This document shows positions 6,736 through 14,907 of a stretch of 40,037 nucleotides of DNA, piece by piece. Below the pieces are notes generated by a model, which was not told the origin of the DNA, searched no databases, and saw only the letters and a program-made list of their open reading frames with translations. The stretch lies in NCBI GenBank assembly GCA_945865635.1, contig CAMBEP010000044.1, positions 1 to 40,037 on the forward strand. Reading direction: 5' to 3'. The position numbers and the translations under genes are program-made. Positions within the stretch are counted from its first letter, which is position 1, and the number at the start of each line of letters is the position of its first letter. Origin of the DNA: Candidatus Kuenenia stuttgartensis. Lineage in GTDB: Bacteria > Planctomycetota > Planctomycetia > Isosphaerales > Isosphaeraceae.

Positions 6736-9288
6736 ATGCACTGGAAAAGCTTTCCCATGTTGCTCAAGCCGAATCCCCACCGCTTTGTGATGATGATTTT
6801 GATGGCATTCAGCCCATTGGCGTGGTGTGGTTATGTGTTGAGTGCGCCGGCGTCAGTGATTTTGATCAAAAGCCCGACGGACCGCTCGCAACTTCTTGTT
6901 TCAGAAAAAGTTACAGATAAAGAATCAGGCCGGATCTATGACTTGGACCTAACGCGGGAAGCGAAATATCTGGTTGAAAATCCGACCATAGCGCGAGTGG
7001 ATGACCGTGGCGGGGTCATTGGCCTGGCTGACGGGAAGACGGGAATCACGGTCACAAAAGACTTGCAGGTTAGGGTTTACGATGTTATAGTCAGTGGTCT
7101 TGGCAAGCCAGTGGAGCCCACTTTTGAGTCTGATGTCCAGCCGATTCTGACGCGTTTAGGCTGCAACAGTGGACCATGTCATGGCAAGCAGCGTGGTCAG
7201 AATGGGTTTCAGCTCTCGCTTTTTGGATTTGACTCGGATTATGACTACAATGCGGTTGCGACTGAGAATCGGGGTCGGCGGGTCTTCCCGGGTTCGCCCG
7301 AGAATAGCCTCCTGCTTTTGAAAGCATCGGCGAGAATGCCTCATGGTGGGGGCAAGCGTCTTGACCCGGCGAGCCCATATTATGAGACGGTTTTAAGCTG
7401 GATTCGTGCTGGGATGCCGCATGCTGCGAGCAGTGCTGCCAAGCCGGTTTCGGTGGCGATAGAGCCGAAGCAGTTGACTTTGAAGCCGAAGGCTTCAAGC
7501 CAGTTGCGGGTTATGGCGACTTACAGCGACAAATCGGTGCGTGATGTGACGCATCTTGCGGCATTTTCGTCGAGCGATTCGGTGATCGTAGCGGTTGATT
7601 CTGATGGACTTGCAACGGCGGGCCCACTTCCAAGCGAGGTGGCGGTTTCAGCGCGGTTTGAGAATATTTTCGCCTCGTGTGAGGTGACGATCCCCCTGGC
7701 AGGGCAGGTTCCGGACGATTATTACCGCAGACTTCCAAGATATAATGAGATTGACGGCCTGGTTTATGGTCGATTGCAAAAGCTTGGGATTACAGTTTCC
7801 GGTCCGGCGGATGATTCCACATTTATGAGGCGAGCTTATCTGGATGTGATCGGCAGGTTGCCCTCGGCAGAAGAGACACGTCTGTTTTTAGCAGACCCAT
7901 GTTCAGAAAAGCGCGAGAATCTGGTGGATGCTCTTCTGGAACGGCCGGAATATGCGGATCACTGGGCCATGAAATGGATCGATCTGCTTCGCCCAAACCC
8001 CTACAGGGTAGGCATTAAAGCCGTAATTAATCTAGACGCATGGATTCGTGATCAATTTCGTCGGAACCGGCCTTACGACGAGTTTGTGAATGAGATTTTG
8101 ACGGCATCTGGCTCAACTTTCGATGTTTCGCCGGCGACATTCTTTCGGGATCGGCGGGAGCCTGAGGAGATCACTCCGGTGGTGAGCCAGCTTTTTCTGG
8201 GGATAAGGCTTGACTGTGCCAAGTGCCATCACCACCCGTTTGAGGTTTGGTCGCAGGAAGATTTTTATGGATTGGCGGCCCACTTTGCGAAGGTTGGGCG
8301 TAAGGGCACGGGTTTGTCTCCACCGATTTCAGGCAGTGAGGAAGTGGTATTTTCAGGCAAGTCGGGCCGTGTGGAGCATCCGCGTACGGGAGTGACGGTT
8401 GAGGCCAAGCCACTGTTCCAGTGGGCGAATCAAGGGCCTGCGGGGTTGATCGCCAAGGGATTGAAAAATGCGTCCGTGCCCGTTTCGGACGCTGATTTGC
8501 GTGATTCTCTGGCCCGGTGGGTGACAGCGCCCGAGAATCCGTATTTTGGGCAGGTGATTGCGAACAGGATTTGGGCCGATTTGATGGGACGTGGGATTGT
8601 GGAGCCGGTGGACGACATTCGGGCGACCAATCCGCCTTCCAATCCGGAGCTGATGAACTGGCTGGCCAAGGATTTTCGTGCCACAGGTCACAACTTGAAG
8701 CATCTGATGCGGCGGATCATGACGAGTTATGTTTATGGTCTATCGAGCTTACCCGAGCCGCGCAATGTGCGTGACACGAGGCTCTTTTCAAGACATTACC
8801 GAACGCGTCTGAGGGCAGAGACGTTATTGGATGCCGTCTGTGACATTACAGGCGTTCCCGAAAATTTCAGTGGAGCCCCGCCGGGAACTCGGGCGGCGGC
8901 TTTATGGACATTTCGAACGCCCAACGTATTCCTGGATACATTTGGTCGGCCCGACCCGAATCAGGATCCGCCATGCGAGCGGCTTGGCGAGGGGACAGTG
9001 ACACAGGCCCTGCACTTGATGAATGCGCCAAACATTCAAGAGAAGATTCAGAGCGACCAGGGCGTGGCGGCGAGCTTGGCCAAATCGGACCAGTCGCCCG
9101 AGAGGATCATTGAAGAGCTTTATCTGGCATGCTTTACACGCAAGCCGACGGTGGCGGAGCAATCGATGGCGATCAAACTTTTTGCGGATCCAGAAACACG
9201 CAGGTCAGGCACAAAACTGCGCCGGGTTGCTGTTGAGGATCTGCTCTGGGCTTTACTCAATACAGCGGAATTCGTCTTCAAGAACTGA
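6736..9288 (+). CDS. DUF1549/DUF1553 (PSCyt2/PSD1) exported protein with cytochrome-like motif
   Basis: An 850-residue exported planctomycete-type protein. A signal or anchor segment occupies about residues 15-37. A cytochrome-like part has CNSGPCHG near residues 143-150, a Cys-x4-Cys-His variant of the usual CxxCH haem site, and a later MPHGGGKRLD. A bacterial Ig-like segment (about 240-325) precedes DUF1549 (about 335-545), marked by LFLGIRLDCAKCHHHPFEVW, and DUF1553 (about 590-850), marked by ANRIWADLMGRGIVEPVDD. These proteins are abundant in Planctomycetes and usually precede a DUF1501 gene, as here. Their function is not established; redox or polysaccharide-related roles have been suggested. 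Starts at 6736 or 6757 are both possible; 6757 has GGAAAA 8 bases upstream. Confidence 0.9.
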   Translation: MHWKSFPMLLKPNPHRFVMMILMAFSPLAWCGYVLSAPASVILIKSPTDRSQLLVSEKVTDKESGRIYDLDLTREAKYLVENPTIARVDDRGGVIGLADGKTGITVTKDLQVRVYDVIVSGLGKPVEPTFESDVQPILTRLGCNSGPCHGKQRGQNGFQLSLFGFDSDYDYNAVATENRGRRVFPGSPENSLLLLKASARMPHGGGKRLDPASPYYETVLSWIRAGMPHAASSAAKPVSVAIEPKQLTLKPKASSQLRVMATYSDKSVRDVTHLAAFSSSDSVIVAVDSDGLATAGPLPSEVAVSARFENIFASCEVTIPLAGQVPDDYYRRLPRYNEIDGLVYGRLQKLGITVSGPADDSTFMRRAYLDVIGRLPSAEETRLFLADPCSEKRENLVDALLERPEYADHWAMKWIDLLRPNPYRVGIKAVINLDAWIRDQFRRNRPYDEFVNEILTASGSTFDVSPATFFRDRREPEEITPVVSQLFLGIRLDCAKCHHHPFEVWSQEDFYGLAAHFAKVGRKGTGLSPPISGSEEVVFSGKSGRVEHPRTGVTVEAKPLFQWANQGPAGLIAKGLKNASVPVSDADLRDSLARWVTAPENPYFGQVIANRIWADLMGRGIVEPVDDIRATNPPSNPELMNWLAKDFRATGHNLKHLMRRIMTSYVYGLSSLPEPRNVRDTRLFSRHYRTRLRAETLLDAVCDITGVPENFSGAPPGTRAAALWTFRTPNVFLDTFGRPDPNQDPPCERLGEGTVTQALHLMNAPNIQEKIQSDQGVAASLAKSDQSPERIIEELYLACFTRKPTVAEQSMAIKLFADPETRRSGTKLRRVAVEDLLWALLNTAEFVFKN

Positions 9289-9336
9289 TTTTTGGAATTC
9301 CAGTCCTATACTGAACTTACGGAGGAATCGAGTCTT

Positions 9337-10701
9337 ATGTCCATCCACTATAATTGCGAACGGATTGGTCGCCGCGATTGCCTGAAGCTTGGCCTTTCGG
9401 CGGCCACTGGCTTGGGCTTTGCGGATCTTCTTCGATTGAGGGGGCTTGCCGCGGATTCTGCCAAGCTGGCTCCGGCTTCGATTGCGAAGCCGAAAATCAT
9501 GAGTGCACAGCCCACCTCTTGTATCCTCATCTGGCTTGACGGTGGCCCGACACATTATGAAACCTTTGACCCCAAGCCAAATGCTCCGAAAGAGATCAGG
9601 GGGGAATTCAACCCGATCCAGACCAGCGTTCCGGGCATACACTATAGTCAGGAGCTGCCCAAACTGGCTTCGATTGCAGACAAACTGGCGATTGTGCGTT
9701 CCATTTGCCACAATCAGGGGAACCACGGGGCCGGCAATCATTATATGATGACCGGCGCCCCGACCCGCATACCTGTGGGCTGTGGTGCGTTTGTGAGTTT
9801 TCACCCAAGTCTTGGCTCGACGGTTTCTTACATGCGCAAGGAAGAGCTCGGGGCTTTGCCCGGTTATTTTTCGATGCCATCGATGAGCCGATCGGGTGGG
9901 CCGAATTTTCTGGGTGCGAAATATGCGCCTTTTGTGGTGGGTGATGACCCGAACCGGCAGAATTTTCGGGTTCGCGATGTGGCTTTGCCGAGCGGGCTGA
10001 GTGAAGGCCGGTTTGGGAGTCGTCGTTCGTTACGTGCCGACTTGGACACGATGGCACGGTTCAGCGATCCGGCGGCGGGCGATCCGGTGGTCTCTCAGGA
10101 CTCGTATGTTCAGCAGGGTTATGATCTTGTAACGAGCCCAAATGCTCAGGCCGCATTTGATATAGGTCGCGAGAGTGATCGGGTCCGGGACCGCTATGGA
10201 CGAACCTCGCTGGGCCAGAGGGCCTTGCTGGCGCGTCGTCTGGTAGAGGCTGGAGTGCCGTTTATCACACTCAACGAGGGTGGTTGGGACCATCACACGA
10301 ATCTTTTTCCGGCCTTGAAGAAGCGATTGCCTGGTTTTGACCAGACGGTGTCGACATTGATTCAGGACTTGGATGAGCGAGGCCTTTTGGAGACGACCCT
10401 GGTCTTGGTGCTCGGCGAATTTGGTCGGACTCCCCAGATCAACAAAGATGGTGGGCGCGACCATTGGTCGAGCGCGATGTCTGTGATGTTTGCAGGCTGT
10501 GGCACACCAGGGGGTCAGGTGGTGGGTGCGACGGATCCGCGCGGTTATTCGGCTGTGGAGCGTGTGCTCTCGCCCGAGAATTTTGCATCGACGATTTACA
10601 CCAAGCTGGGTGTGGATCCCAACCATATTCTCTATACTCCGCAAGGTCGCCCGACGCACCTTGTGAGCGATCCGACTCCGATTAAAGAGTTAATGGGTTG
10701 A
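9337..10701 (+). CDS. DUF1501 family exported protein
   Basis: A 454-residue protein starting MSIHYNCERIGRRDCLKLG, a Tat-like N-terminus with twin arginine. The body shows DUF1501 hallmarks: ILIWLDGGPTHYETFDPKP, then GNHGAGNHYMMTGAP, EGGWDHHTNLFPALK, LVLVLGEFGRTPQIN and GRDHWSSAMSVMFAGCG. These Asp/His clusters resemble the metal sites of the alkaline phosphatase/sulfatase superfamily, to which DUF1501 is related. The ATG at 9337 is chosen because GGAGGA (9321-9326) lies 10 bases upstream. It is 48 bp behind the DUF1549 gene, the standard planctomycete pair, so it probably acts with it in the periplasm. Confidence 0.92.
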   Translation: MSIHYNCERIGRRDCLKLGLSAATGLGFADLLRLRGLAADSAKLAPASIAKPKIMSAQPTSCILIWLDGGPTHYETFDPKPNAPKEIRGEFNPIQTSVPGIHYSQELPKLASIADKLAIVRSICHNQGNHGAGNHYMMTGAPTRIPVGCGAFVSFHPSLGSTVSYMRKEELGALPGYFSMPSMSRSGGPNFLGAKYAPFVVGDDPNRQNFRVRDVALPSGLSEGRFGSRRSLRADLDTMARFSDPAAGDPVVSQDSYVQQGYDLVTSPNAQAAFDIGRESDRVRDRYGRTSLGQRALLARRLVEAGVPFITLNEGGWDHHTNLFPALKKRLPGFDQTVSTLIQDLDERGLLETTLVLVLGEFGRTPQINKDGGRDHWSSAMSVMFAGCGTPGGQVVGATDPRGYSAVERVLSPENFASTIYTKLGVDPNHILYTPQGRPTHLVSDPTPIKELMG

Positions 10702-10716
10702 GAGGCCGCGAATTCC

Positions 10717-12426
10717 ATGATACCTGCTGCAACTTTTCTGATCAGTTTGGCGATGGTTGCAGCCGCACCCAAAACCACGCACTTTTACCCATCGGCAGTA
10801 ACACGAGGTGTTGCACCTGTTGTGGTTGCCGCTGAGGGCGATATTGGGACGGATCCAAAAATCTGGATCGATGATTCCCAACTGGAATTTACAGCCACCG
10901 GCAAGCCGGGCTTTTTCCAGGTTTCCGCGAAGCCTAAATGCCGGCCTGGCTGGCATGTGATCCGGCTTTACAATCAAGAGGGCAGCACCAGTCCGATTGC
11001 ATTATGGGTTGACGATCTCCCAAACTTTGTGGAAAACGAGCCCAATAACGCGCCTGCTGAGGCCACAGTGATTGGCCTCCATTTCAAAGGCGGTTCGGCT
11101 CAGGTTCATGGACGCCTGGAAAAGAATGGCGATGTTGATGGTTATCGGGTTCACATTCCGGCGGGCGCCACTTTGGTGGCTCGAACAGAAGCGAACAGGA
11201 CACTTGGTTCGCCGATGGATTCGACCCTTCAGATTGTGGATTTGAAAGGGTTTGTGCTGGCTCACAATGATGATTCGCGAGGGGTGGACCCTGAATTGAC
11301 CTGGACGGCCCGTGAATCGATGGACGTCGTGGTTCGTCTGTTTGCATTTCCCTCAGAGCCAAATTCAACCATCTCATTTTCGGGCGGATCGGCCTATATT
11401 TATCGGTTGACATTGTCCAATGGGCCTGCTCTGGATCACTTGTCGGCCGTTGCATTCCAAAAGACGGATCAAAAGCCTGAAGTCAAGGGGTTTAACCTGG
11501 TGGATTCGACAATTGGTCGCATCAATGACGCTTCAGGTGCATCGGGTTTTGGATTTTTGAGTGTCGAGGGTGCTGAGCCATTACTTGTTCCCCGATCGAT
11601 AATTCCGACGCTTAATGCGGATGCCCCGAATGCGGATTTGAATTTAAAGGCACCGGTTCTGGTGGGTGGCACGATTGAGACGTCGGGCCAACGCAAGCCG
11701 TTTCAGATGGTGGTCAAGAAGGGCGATAATATTCAGTTTCGGATATTTTCGAAGGCTTGGGAATCGTTGCTGGACCCGGTTTTGAAGATCAGGGACGAGA
11801 AAGGGCAGGTAGTTCTTGAGCAGGACGATGCCGCCGATAACGGTCGGGACGTGGATCAGCTTTGGGCCGTCTCAGCGGATGGCACGTATTCGATTGAGAT
11901 CACGGATCTGCATCGGCGTAGTGGCTTACGATATTATTATGGAATGGAAGTGACACGCGAGGGCTTGAGCCCGGAACTGAATGTGTCGGCGACCAACCTG
12001 ATATTGAAGGCGGGTGAGAAGGCGGAAATCGCGGTCACTTATGACAAGCGGGCCGATTTGGAGTCGCCCATTAAGATTCAGGTCCAAGGCCTTCCTAAAG
12101 GCTTCCCGGAAGTGAAGCCCACGGAACCGGCGCCAGCGGCACCATCCGATCCGGCCAAAAAAGGTACTGGCCGGCGAAGGCGTGGGAATCCAGCGGCTGG
12201 TCAAAACGCCATTACCATTCCCATTCAATTATCGGCTGATCAAGTCAAAGCGATTGGTGCATGGTCGGGACCAGTTCGCATTATTGCCACAGGGAGTGAT
12301 GGTCAAAGTCTGCCAGTGCGATTCAATGGCATGAAGGGGTCCAAAATGGGGCTTGACCATGTCTGGCTGACAATTTTAGCCGCCCCTGAGACCAAACCCA
12401 TGCCCACCAAGCCCATGTCAAAGTGA
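10717..12426 (+). CDS. Exported protein with PPC-type domains
   Basis: A 569-residue exported protein, third in the DUF1549/DUF1501 operon and only 15 bp behind DUF1501. A short signal peptide (about 1-17, ending AAA) comes first. At about residues 105-235 a bacterial pre-peptidase C-terminal (PPC) type domain is indicated by NFVENEPNNAPAEAT, NGDVDGYRVHIPAGATL and LVAHNDDS-like spacing (LAHNDDSRGVDPELTW). A second similar beta-rich domain spans about 310-415, with KGDNIQFRIFSKAWESLLDP and YSIEITDLHRRSG. A Pro/Ala stretch followed by GRRRRG lies near residues 470-495. Such genes frequently accompany DUF1549/DUF1501 pairs in planctomycetes; the PPC domain is a binding or stabilising module, not an enzyme. 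Confidence 0.82.
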   Translation: MIPAATFLISLAMVAAAPKTTHFYPSAVTRGVAPVVVAAEGDIGTDPKIWIDDSQLEFTATGKPGFFQVSAKPKCRPGWHVIRLYNQEGSTSPIALWVDDLPNFVENEPNNAPAEATVIGLHFKGGSAQVHGRLEKNGDVDGYRVHIPAGATLVARTEANRTLGSPMDSTLQIVDLKGFVLAHNDDSRGVDPELTWTARESMDVVVRLFAFPSEPNSTISFSGGSAYIYRLTLSNGPALDHLSAVAFQKTDQKPEVKGFNLVDSTIGRINDASGASGFGFLSVEGAEPLLVPRSIIPTLNADAPNADLNLKAPVLVGGTIETSGQRKPFQMVVKKGDNIQFRIFSKAWESLLDPVLKIRDEKGQVVLEQDDAADNGRDVDQLWAVSADGTYSIEITDLHRRSGLRYYYGMEVTREGLSPELNVSATNLILKAGEKAEIAVTYDKRADLESPIKIQVQGLPKGFPEVKPTEPAPAAPSDPAKKGTGRRRRGNPAAGQNAITIPIQLSADQVKAIGAWSGPVRIIATGSDGQSLPVRFNGMKGSKMGLDHVWLTILAAPETKPMPTKPMSK

Positions 12427-12440
12427 TTTTTTTTGAGACA

Positions 12441-13100
12441 TCATGGGTTGACTTGGGTTTCAACCCAGCCTTTATCTGGCTTGAAATCGTAGATATAGCG
12501 GTTTTGGGGGTCGCCTTGCAGGATAAGGTGGTCGACCCGGGCCACGCGCATGACCAGCACGGAAAACGAGTCAGGTGGGTTTAAGGCATGGATTACGCCA
12601 TGATGAACCTGAAAGGCTTTTTCGTTGGTCGGGTCGCGAATTTCAAGCGGAGTTGGCCAATAGAAACCGACTTTGGCCTGGGTCGAAAGCGATTGCCAGG
12701 CTTTTGATCGGATTGGGCATTGAGTTTGGGTCAGGATGGAGATTGTGCCCGAGAGGCGGAATTGTTCTCTTGGGCCTGGAAAATACCAGCCAATTTCCAC
12801 TTGAGGTTCAAATGCGAGTTCCTGGATTTTTGAGCTTCTATGGTCGGTGGCCATCCAGAAATCCATAGGATGATCGTTTGTATGGTCTTTTGATAATTCC
12901 CCCAGACAGCCGCGCATGACAAGAGTGCGCAGATGCGGCTTGCCAAGGCTGTCGACAGTGGCAATCTGGGCGTATCGACTGATTGGGTCGGACGTGGATT
13001 GATCGATGCATTTCCGAATGGCGGTGGCCCATGCAGGAACTCCCCATCGGGAGAGTTCCTGAAAGGCATCGGCTGGTTTTTCCGGGTCGATTGGGCCCAT
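12441..13100 (-). CDS. Pyridoxamine 5'-phosphate oxidase-like FMN-binding protein (Alr4036 type)
   Basis: A 219-residue flavin-binding split-barrel protein. RYAQIATVDSLGKPHLRTLV near residues 42-61, DFWMATDHRSSKIQEL near 80-95 and EIGWYFPGPREQFRLSG near 103-119 match the Alr4036-type PNPOx-like group (Pyridox_oxase_2). These bind FMN, but activity on pyridoxamine phosphate is not assured. An ATG at 13157 would overlap the upstream beta-lactamase-like gene by 53 bases; the ATG at 13100, four bases after that gene's stop, is preferred and suggests translational coupling. It converges with the PPC-domain gene with only 14 bp between the two stops. Confidence 0.8.
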   Translation of the reverse strand: MGPIDPEKPADAFQELSRWGVPAWATAIRKCIDQSTSDPISRYAQIATVDSLGKPHLRTLVMRGCLGELSKDHTNDHPMDFWMATDHRSSKIQELAFEPQVEIGWYFPGPREQFRLSGTISILTQTQCPIRSKAWQSLSTQAKVGFYWPTPLEIRDPTNEKAFQVHHGVIHALNPPDSFSVLVMRVARVDHLILQGDPQNRYIYDFKPDKGWVETQVNP

Positions 13101-13104
13101 GGGA

Positions 13105-14025
13105 TTAAGCTTTCGCGGGCTTGATGTTGTAGTGATCGAATACAATCTTGGCGGCATGGGCGCAGAGAAGATTGCCCGCGTTTTCAGGGATCCAGCTTTT
13201 ATCTTCGTTATCGGTGGTCAGAACGCAGAGGGCGACAGGGCCTGATGCGGTTTCGAAAATGCCAGAGGCAGTTCGGGATGCGTCGACACTGCCGGTTTTG
13301 AATGCGATTTTTGTGCCATGCGGCAAGAATTTGGGAAATTTCTCGTTGTCGTCGCATGTCAGGAGGTGGGCATACATCTCTTTTGAGGCTTCAGGGCTGA
13401 CGAGTTTGCCGCGATTGAGTTCCTCAAATAGGCGTATCATTTCATCGGCCGTGGTGGAGCCCAAGCCAAACTGTTTGGATCGCTCAAGAGCGATCGAGGT
13501 TTCGCGCTTGTAGACTTTGGAATGGAGTTGGGTGTTGGGGTAGCCCATGGCGATCATGGTTTTTGCGGTTGAGGGCAGGCCGATGACGTCGACGACCAGA
13601 TTGGTTGCGGTGTTGTCCGAGAATTTGATCATGAGTCGAATGGCATCGCGCAGAGCCAGAGTGGCTCCGGGAGTGAAGTCGTATGTCAGGATGCCTGCGC
13701 CTGGGACTTTATCCTCTTTTTTGAGTGTGATCATCTGATCCAGAGAGACTTTTTTCTCAGCCGCCTGGCGATAGGCTTCAATCATGACAGGAAACTTGAT
13801 CAGGCTGGCGGTGGGCATGGGCGTTTGGGAATTGAGGGCCCAGGATTCGCCAGTTTTCAGGTGTTTCAGGCTGATTGCGACTTTGCCTTTGTGGGCATCA
13901 GCCAATTTTTTGAGCTGATCCGTGGGAAGGTTTTTGGGGGATTCCTGAGCGGAAACCGGTCGCATGGGGAATAGAGCCGGTGCCATGCAAGCTGCAAGAA
14001 AATGGCGACGATTGGCTGGGATCAT
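13105..14025 (-). CDS. Class A beta-lactamase-like serine hydrolase
   Basis: A 306-residue exported protein of the serine beta-lactamase/penicillin-binding superfamily (beta-lactamase2 type). The start MIPANRRHFLAACMAP is a Tat-like signal with probable cleavage after PVSA. SLIK at residues 74-77 is the SxxK nucleophile motif, SDN at 136-138 the second motif and KTG at 243-245 the third. The omega loop lacks the class A ExELN signature: Glu175 in KRETSIAL is near the right distance from SDN, but the following Asn is absent. It may therefore be a weak beta-lactamase, a DD-peptidase-like enzyme or another hydrolase. The ATG at 14025 is chosen over 14091 because it places the twin arginines in a normal signal. 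A PNPOx-like gene follows after 4 bp. Confidence 0.85.
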   Translation of the reverse strand: MIPANRRHFLAACMAPALFPMRPVSAQESPKNLPTDQLKKLADAHKGKVAISLKHLKTGESWALNSQTPMPTASLIKFPVMIEAYRQAAEKKVSLDQMITLKKEDKVPGAGILTYDFTPGATLALRDAIRLMIKFSDNTATNLVVDVIGLPSTAKTMIAMGYPNTQLHSKVYKRETSIALERSKQFGLGSTTADEMIRLFEELNRGKLVSPEASKEMYAHLLTCDDNEKFPKFLPHGTKIAFKTGSVDASRTASGIFETASGPVALCVLTTDNEDKSWIPENAGNLLCAHAAKIVFDHYNIKPAKA

Positions 14026-14117
14026 GGGCGTCAGGACCTTGTGTTTTTGAGTTGAGAAATGGCATTCAACAGAGGAAGGTGCGTCAATCATTCTGGATTT
14101 TCGTTATCATAACCGAG

Positions 14118-14807
14118 ATGAGTGCAATAGATCAGGGGTTAGTCACACCCGGAGGTGACGAACACGAATTTAGGTCAAAGCCTGGGGCTTTCTGGGACTG
14201 GCCATCTGTGGTCATGCTGATCATGGCCGTGGCGATTTTGGTCTGGAGTTTCTGGCCGGTCGGCAAAGCGGTGGAAGATGCGGAGCGGACAGTAGGCGTG
14301 GGGCAGACATCGCCGGGGCTATGGTGTGTTGTTCCCGGGAATGGTGAGCCGCTGTTGGGGATGACACCGAGGGGCTGGTTTGTGTGGATGGTGATCGGGC
14401 CAGCGGATCTCTCAGAAAAAAACCGGCTTCAAGAGGAGTTGGAAAAGCTGGAGCAGGTTTGGGCAGAGATGGCGGACCTGGATCGATGGAGGCGGGTGGT
14501 GATTGTGGCGGACCAGAATCAGGGTGTAGAAATGGGCGAGCAAGTTCCAGCCCCGGCGATGATTCCGTATGAAGTGGGCCTGGCCACGAAGCGCACATGG
14601 GCCACTTGGGGTCAGGCAGGTCGGGTACGGCATGTGCTGATCGAGCCGTCGGGCCGAATCTTGATGATTGAGCCTTCGGAGGAGGATCAGCCTGGCGTAT
14701 TGAAACGGATTTCTGAGGAAATACGGCGACGGCTGCGAGCTTGGGAAGGGAATTTTGACGACCAGCCGAAGTTTTCAAGCCTCGGGCCATCGTGGGGAAG
14801 CCATTGA
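14118..14807 (+). CDS. Membrane-anchored protein of unknown function
   Basis: A 229-residue protein with one hydrophobic helix (about residues 32-50, SVVMLIMAVAILVWSFWPV) after a short cytoplasmic N-terminus. The exported part has a central charged helix (LSEKNRLQEELEKLEQVWAEM) and a late strand-turn-strand RHVLIEPSGRILMIEPS. That last element recalls the end of thioredoxin or AhpC/TSA domains, but there is no CxxC or peroxidatic cysteine, so a degenerate thioredoxin fold is only a guess. The ATG at 14118 is used; the upstream extension to 13980 would run through the divergent beta-lactamase-like gene. No strong ribosome site is visible. The 92-bp divergent gap must hold promoters for both genes. 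Confidence 0.6.
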   Translation: MSAIDQGLVTPGGDEHEFRSKPGAFWDWPSVVMLIMAVAILVWSFWPVGKAVEDAERTVGVGQTSPGLWCVVPGNGEPLLGMTPRGWFVWMVIGPADLSEKNRLQEELEKLEQVWAEMADLDRWRRVVIVADQNQGVEMGEQVPAPAMIPYEVGLATKRTWATWGQAGRVRHVLIEPSGRILMIEPSEEDQPGVLKRISEEIRRRLRAWEGNFDDQPKFSSLGPSWGSH

Positions 14808-14828
14808 AGCTGGTTTTCGTGAAAGTAT

Positions 14829-14871
14829 AAAAAAAAATGGCGGGAGCTTCTGTGAAAGAAGATCCCGCCAT
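14829..14871 (-). terminator. Intrinsic terminator of the FG-GAP protein gene
   Basis: On the minus strand, a hairpin with a perfect 9-bp outer stem (14863-14871 with 14837-14845, ATGGCGGGA and its complement) and a short inner CTTC/GAAG pairing is followed by nine T (14829-14837 read as A on plus). It begins about 36 bases after the stop of the FG-GAP gene, the classical arrangement. It also lies just past the end of the convergent gene at 14118-14807, but lacks a T-tract in that direction. Confidence 0.88.
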
Positions 14872-14907
14872 GAGGAGTTAAAGCGATTTGAGGGCTTCGG
14901 CTTTGAA

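Noticed and set aside
12443..12470. 8-bp inverted repeat near the convergent stops of the PPC and PNPOx-like genes
   Set aside because: On the plus strand the T-run precedes the stem and on the minus strand no T-run follows, so it is not an intrinsic terminator in either direction.
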